From contig JAHQIW010002116.1 in the NCBI GenBank assembly GCA_019055375.1, positions 1 through 64,000 of the forward strand: a DNA stretch of 64,000 nucleotides. Reading direction: 5' to 3'. Positions 60,880 to 64,000 of this stretch are shown here, one piece after another. A model generated the notes under the pieces. It was not told the DNA's origin. It saw only the letters and a program-made list of their open reading frames with translations, and did not search any database. The stretch comes from Parelaphostrongylus tenuis. Its lineage: Eukaryota > Nematoda > Chromadorea > Rhabditida > Metastrongylidae. Both the position numbers and the translations under genes were made by a program. Numbering within the stretch: the stretch's first letter is position 1; every line of letters begins with the position of its first letter.

Positions 60880-61385
60880 TAGGAAAAAGTTCTGAGAAAA
60901 TACTTAGAAAACATTTATTTATGCACCTATTACACCCGAACAAAGGCGAAACTAATAGTCAAAGTACTCCGCTTCAACTTCAAGCACTTCCTTCCACTCC
61001 GGCAAAAGATCGATTCCGTGAGCATGAAATTCTGGCTTCTTACAATTGAAGAAATGAATGACCGAAATGAGCAATTCAATATCGTTACTAAATTTTTTGT
61101 CGCGCAGCCAGTGCTCCATTTAAAGAATTTCTCTTCACCTTCGTCAAACTTTTTGAACCACCTGTACATCGTACTTTTCCAAGTGTGTCTTCGCCCCAAG
61201 CCAGATTGATGCGTTCACTTGCCTCCGTTGTATTTGAACCCAACAGCCATTCGTGCATCATGAATAACCCAGTTTGCTCGCTTCTCAACTCTATCTTGAA
61301 ATAAGTAGCTAAATTATATATTAATCAGTACGGGAGAAGACGAATTTTCAAATGAGCCCAAAAACACAAAAAAAAGGCCGGCACG
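60880..61385 (-). mobile_element. Mariner-type element with internal deletion, second copy
   Basis: One terminal repeat (AAAAAGTTCTGAGAAAATAC) is at 60884-60903. On the minus strand the N-terminal end reads MMHEWLLGSNTTEASERINL and then, after a one-base shift, MYRWFKKFDEGEE. It jumps directly to the C-terminal end (KFSNDIELLISV; AHGIDLLPEWKEVLEVEAEYF in pieces). The deletion endpoints differ from the copy at 43.6 kb, so the two arose independently. The other terminal repeat is missing or unrecognisable. Confidence 0.8.
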
Positions 61386-62396
61386 CCAAGGCAAAGGAAG
61401 CGGGTAGTTTGAGGAGCCTATAAATGTTAGCAAGAACAGATGATTTTGCTTTCTCAGAATACATCCCTTTACATAAATAATAGAAGCAATCTTGAACAAG
61501 AAGTTGAGTAGATGATCGACATGAGGGAGAAAATGGATGCATATTCAAGGCATACCTCCTACTATCTTCATCGTTCCTACTTTAGTTGTACCAAACTCAG
61601 AACCTAGAAATTCGGCAAAATTAATACTACGACTATCGTGATCCGTTTGCGTTTCCGTTAAGATAGTCGTAGAGGAAAGTGTCGACTTTGTACATATTGA
61701 AATGTCCCATTAATTCCATATCTTCTCTAATGTGCATGTAATTCATCTGATAATTATCCATTGACAGAAATAGTAAGCGTTTTACGCTTTCAAAATTCTT
61801 TAAAACATTGTGATAAGAAAATAACAAAGTCATAAAATTGATGACTCCAACGAATGTTGAAAACTTGTTTTCTACAGCTTAAGCGAAATAACTGATATTA
61901 TTTAAAAGGAATCCATATAATATCAAAGCAGGTTTTGCTTCCTTTCAACGGATATCCAAATCGTCAGTGAGATGTGCACTTTTCCATTATGGGCAAGGGT
62001 TTCTTGAGAAAACATTTTTGGCTTGACAAGGGCTTCTCGCTAAAAGTTCAATGACCATTCAAAAACTCAAATTTCGATGAACTCGAAAACATACCTGCTC
62101 TCAAAAACGCCTCCTTACAGCGCTGTAGCACCAAAAATAAATTTGTGTATCACAAGCGTCGCGCGTTATCGCGCGTATCTCTTGAGTAACAGAGCTCATT
62201 CACTAAATTATAACCTATCGTTGAGTAGTTCAGATTTTGGATATATCACAAATATACTTGGTTTCCACAAAAGATCTTTTACAACAATGTCGCAAAGAAA
62301 TAAATTTGCACCTGACGAATGTCGCGCTTTATCGCCTAAATTTTTATTACTTATCTTGTAATTTTCTCTTCACTTCGAGTGCTTTATCAAGACCAT
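61386..62396. other. No recognisable gene
   Basis: AT-rich. Blocks near 62100-62150 (TTACAGCGCTGTAGCACC, AAATAAATTTGTGTATCAC) and 62265-62320 bel ong to the repeat-monomer family. No exon is recognised. Confidence 0.4.
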
Positions 62397-62745
62397 GCTC
62401 AAATTTCAACATATCTCGTTATTATAATTTGAGCCAACATGTCATGTGGTCTGTTAAGTGGGCTGACCTATAGGCTCGATACACGTGTTTCGACCTCCAA
62501 GGTCTCGTCAGTCAAACGGTTAACCCTCGCCTTCAGCCAATCTTTTCGGGGCGCTCAGTCCCCTACATTAAGAGTAGGCGACGACGAGCATTTTAGAGCG
62601 CCCGGAGAGATTGGCTAAAGACGAAGGGTATCTGCCCGAGTGACGAGACCGTCAAGGTCGAAACACGTGTAGTAGGGCCCTATAAGTCAGCTCTATAATA
62701 GACCACATGACATGTTGGTTCGAATAATAGTTATGAGATATTTCA
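62397..62745. repeat. Foldback element with about 130-bp arms
   Basis: The left arm (CCAACATGTCATGTGGTCTG, GCTGACCTATAGG, ACACGTGTTTCGACCTC, GGTCTCGTCA) pairs with the inverted right arm, in which CGAAACACGTGT, CCTATAAGTCAGCTC and GACCACATGACATGTTGG follow in reverse order. The inner part also pairs (GCCAATCTTTTCGGGGCGCTC with GCGCCCGGAGAGATTGGC), so nearly the whole 350 bases can fold into a hairpin. No coding sequence. Confidence 0.85.
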
Positions 62746-62889
62746 AAGACATATGCTTTATTTATTTCAAAGCGGAGAATCAAAGTTGAATTGAATAGCG
62801 AGAGTTACGCGCCAATGTGAATACGTAGAGCAAGTACACTTCACTAACGCGCCCTAGGACAATCGCTGCGCGGCGTGTTCGAAGTCCAT

Positions 62890-63300
62890 TTTTCCTTGTT
62901 ACAGTGCACTGATACAGTTATTTAGGAAACAGGCACAGTGTTGGAATCAACGTGATTCTTGCTATCGAATGATTACATAGTTCAGTGGAAGAGCTCTGAC
63001 CTGTGTGAAAAACACGTGTGTGAAATGTAATTTTGTTTTTTCTGCCACACTACTGTGTAGAGACTTTTATAGGAAACAAATACATGTTTAGAATTTTCGA
63101 AATTCGTGCTACTAAACTATTATCAACGGTCTAATGGAGGAGCTCTGCACTGCGAGAAATACGCGGATAAGACGTCATATGTGTGAAACACAATTTTTAA
63201 TAACTGCTACGGCACTGTAAGTGGGGTTTTTCAAAAAAAAGTATGACTTTGAATAATTTGAGGTTCAGGCATTCATTTTTCACCAATATTCTGGTGGAAA
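62890..63300. repeat. Tandem diverged repeat monomers
   Basis: Three roughly 140-base units each carry an inverted form of CACTGTAGC, then AAAATTACATTTCACAC and GAGCTCT. They are recognisable as relatives of blocks at 32.6, 47.25 and 62.1 kb. Conservation is patchy. Confidence 0.5.
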
Positions 63301-64000
63301 GACTTTGTTCATTGTGTAAAGCTCCTTCGATGAGCCATATCCGATAACAGGAAAATAATGATACTCCAGACCGTGTGACAACTCAATAGTCTCAACTAGT
63401 GGGAATTACCAGAGCATTTTTGATGAAGTGGCCTGTTCAAGAATCCCAGCATCTCATGGTAACCGAGGCAGCCTCAAGTGTAAGATGTAATTTGTTGTAA
63501 ACCGACTTTCTTTCAACCTCGGCATGATTAATCGGTCGTATTTTCTTCGTTTATAAAGCCTTTATCACGATATTTTTATTTGATGAGCGTTTCGATACAT
63601 TCCGTCTTTTTAGGAGCTAATGATTCGAAGTGCTTGTTTAATTTCGTTCGTCTCGTTGTGGCACTTGGCTTTTGTGCTAATTAGCTATTTGTTTTATTAT
63701 TTAGCTGATCACCTGTTGATAGTGAATGCACCCTTGTATTCTCCAGCCACCTGAGCTGCAGAAGTCGGTTATTTCAGCGGTTGCACAGAACGCTTAGTGT
63801 GTTGTAAACCGAGCCCTCTGAGCGCAGCATCGAGCTAGCACCATCGGCTTTGAAGAAGACGAAACATGTCGCAACGTGAGCCGAATAATAATCTTTGTGT
63901 ACACCCCGTGCTACGGACTCAGCCAACGAAGGAAATATCCTCCATAAGCCTTGTTGGAATGAAACATCCATCAGTAGGGACTCCCGCAAAAAGCTTCAAA
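63301..64000. other. No recognisable gene
   Basis: Apart from a dispersed-repeat relative at 63840-63900 (GAAACATGTCGCAACGTGAG) and the AACCGACTTTCTTTCAACCT block at 63500-63520 also seen near 35.7 and 49.1 kb, nothing is recognised. Confidence 0.4.

Noticed and set aside
1..64000. CRISPR arrays, prokaryotic operons, phage or toxin genes
   Set aside because: None seen. The introns, SINEs and RTE elements mark this as nematode nuclear DNA.

Overview
This is an animal window and looks like a repeat-rich stretch of a strongylid (hookworm-like) nematode genome. There are no operons, bacterial promoters or CRISPR arrays. Coding sequence occurs as short exons with GT/AG borders and mostly short introns. 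The RTE retrotransposon protein and a small five-exon secreted-protein family are types I associate with hookworms. The organism is inferred, not proven.

Layout. 0-4.4 kb: a tRNA-derived SINE, a full-length RTE element with an exact target-site duplication, and a 5'-truncated RTE scrap. 3.9-8.1 kb: a minus-strand multi-exon coiled-coil gene with no identified homologue and one in-frame TGA. 8-15 kb: mostly non-coding, with a foldback element, a decayed exon cluster, a SINE and one good orphan exon. 15.3-17.5 kb: a second RTE copy that has lost its 3' half, a two-exon scrap of a myosin motor and a mariner scrap. 17.7-24.0 kb: segmental duplication unit A, carrying a broken copy of the secreted-protein gene. 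24-29.5 kb: a Penelope-like RT scrap, a tRNA-like foldback element, and exons of two unidentified genes pointing away from each other. 29.6-57.6 kb: a very large imperfect inverted duplication (unit B, arms about 7.8 and 10.2 kb). Between its arms lies A', a direct second copy of unit A with the better-preserved secreted-protein gene. 57.6-64 kb: a 5'-truncated RTE flanked by a 13-bp duplication, a deleted mariner, a long-arm foldback element and diverged repeat monomers.

Meaning. The centre of the window is a compound segmental duplication, A-B-A'-B(inverted). Each B arm holds a damaged copy of a small zinc-binding MSS4/RABIF-type Rab-binding protein gene. The damage is complementary: the left arm has a good last exon, the right arm a good first exon. 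Each A copy holds a damaged copy of the secreted-protein gene. Most other content is mobile: three or more RTE insertions and a second RTE lineage, deleted mariners, Penelope-like fragments, two tRNA-derived SINE families, and foldback elements of which some carry tRNA-like promoter boxes. I found no convincing new defence or biosynthetic system. The most interesting things are the duplication architecture, the reciprocal gene decay and the tRNA-like foldback elements.
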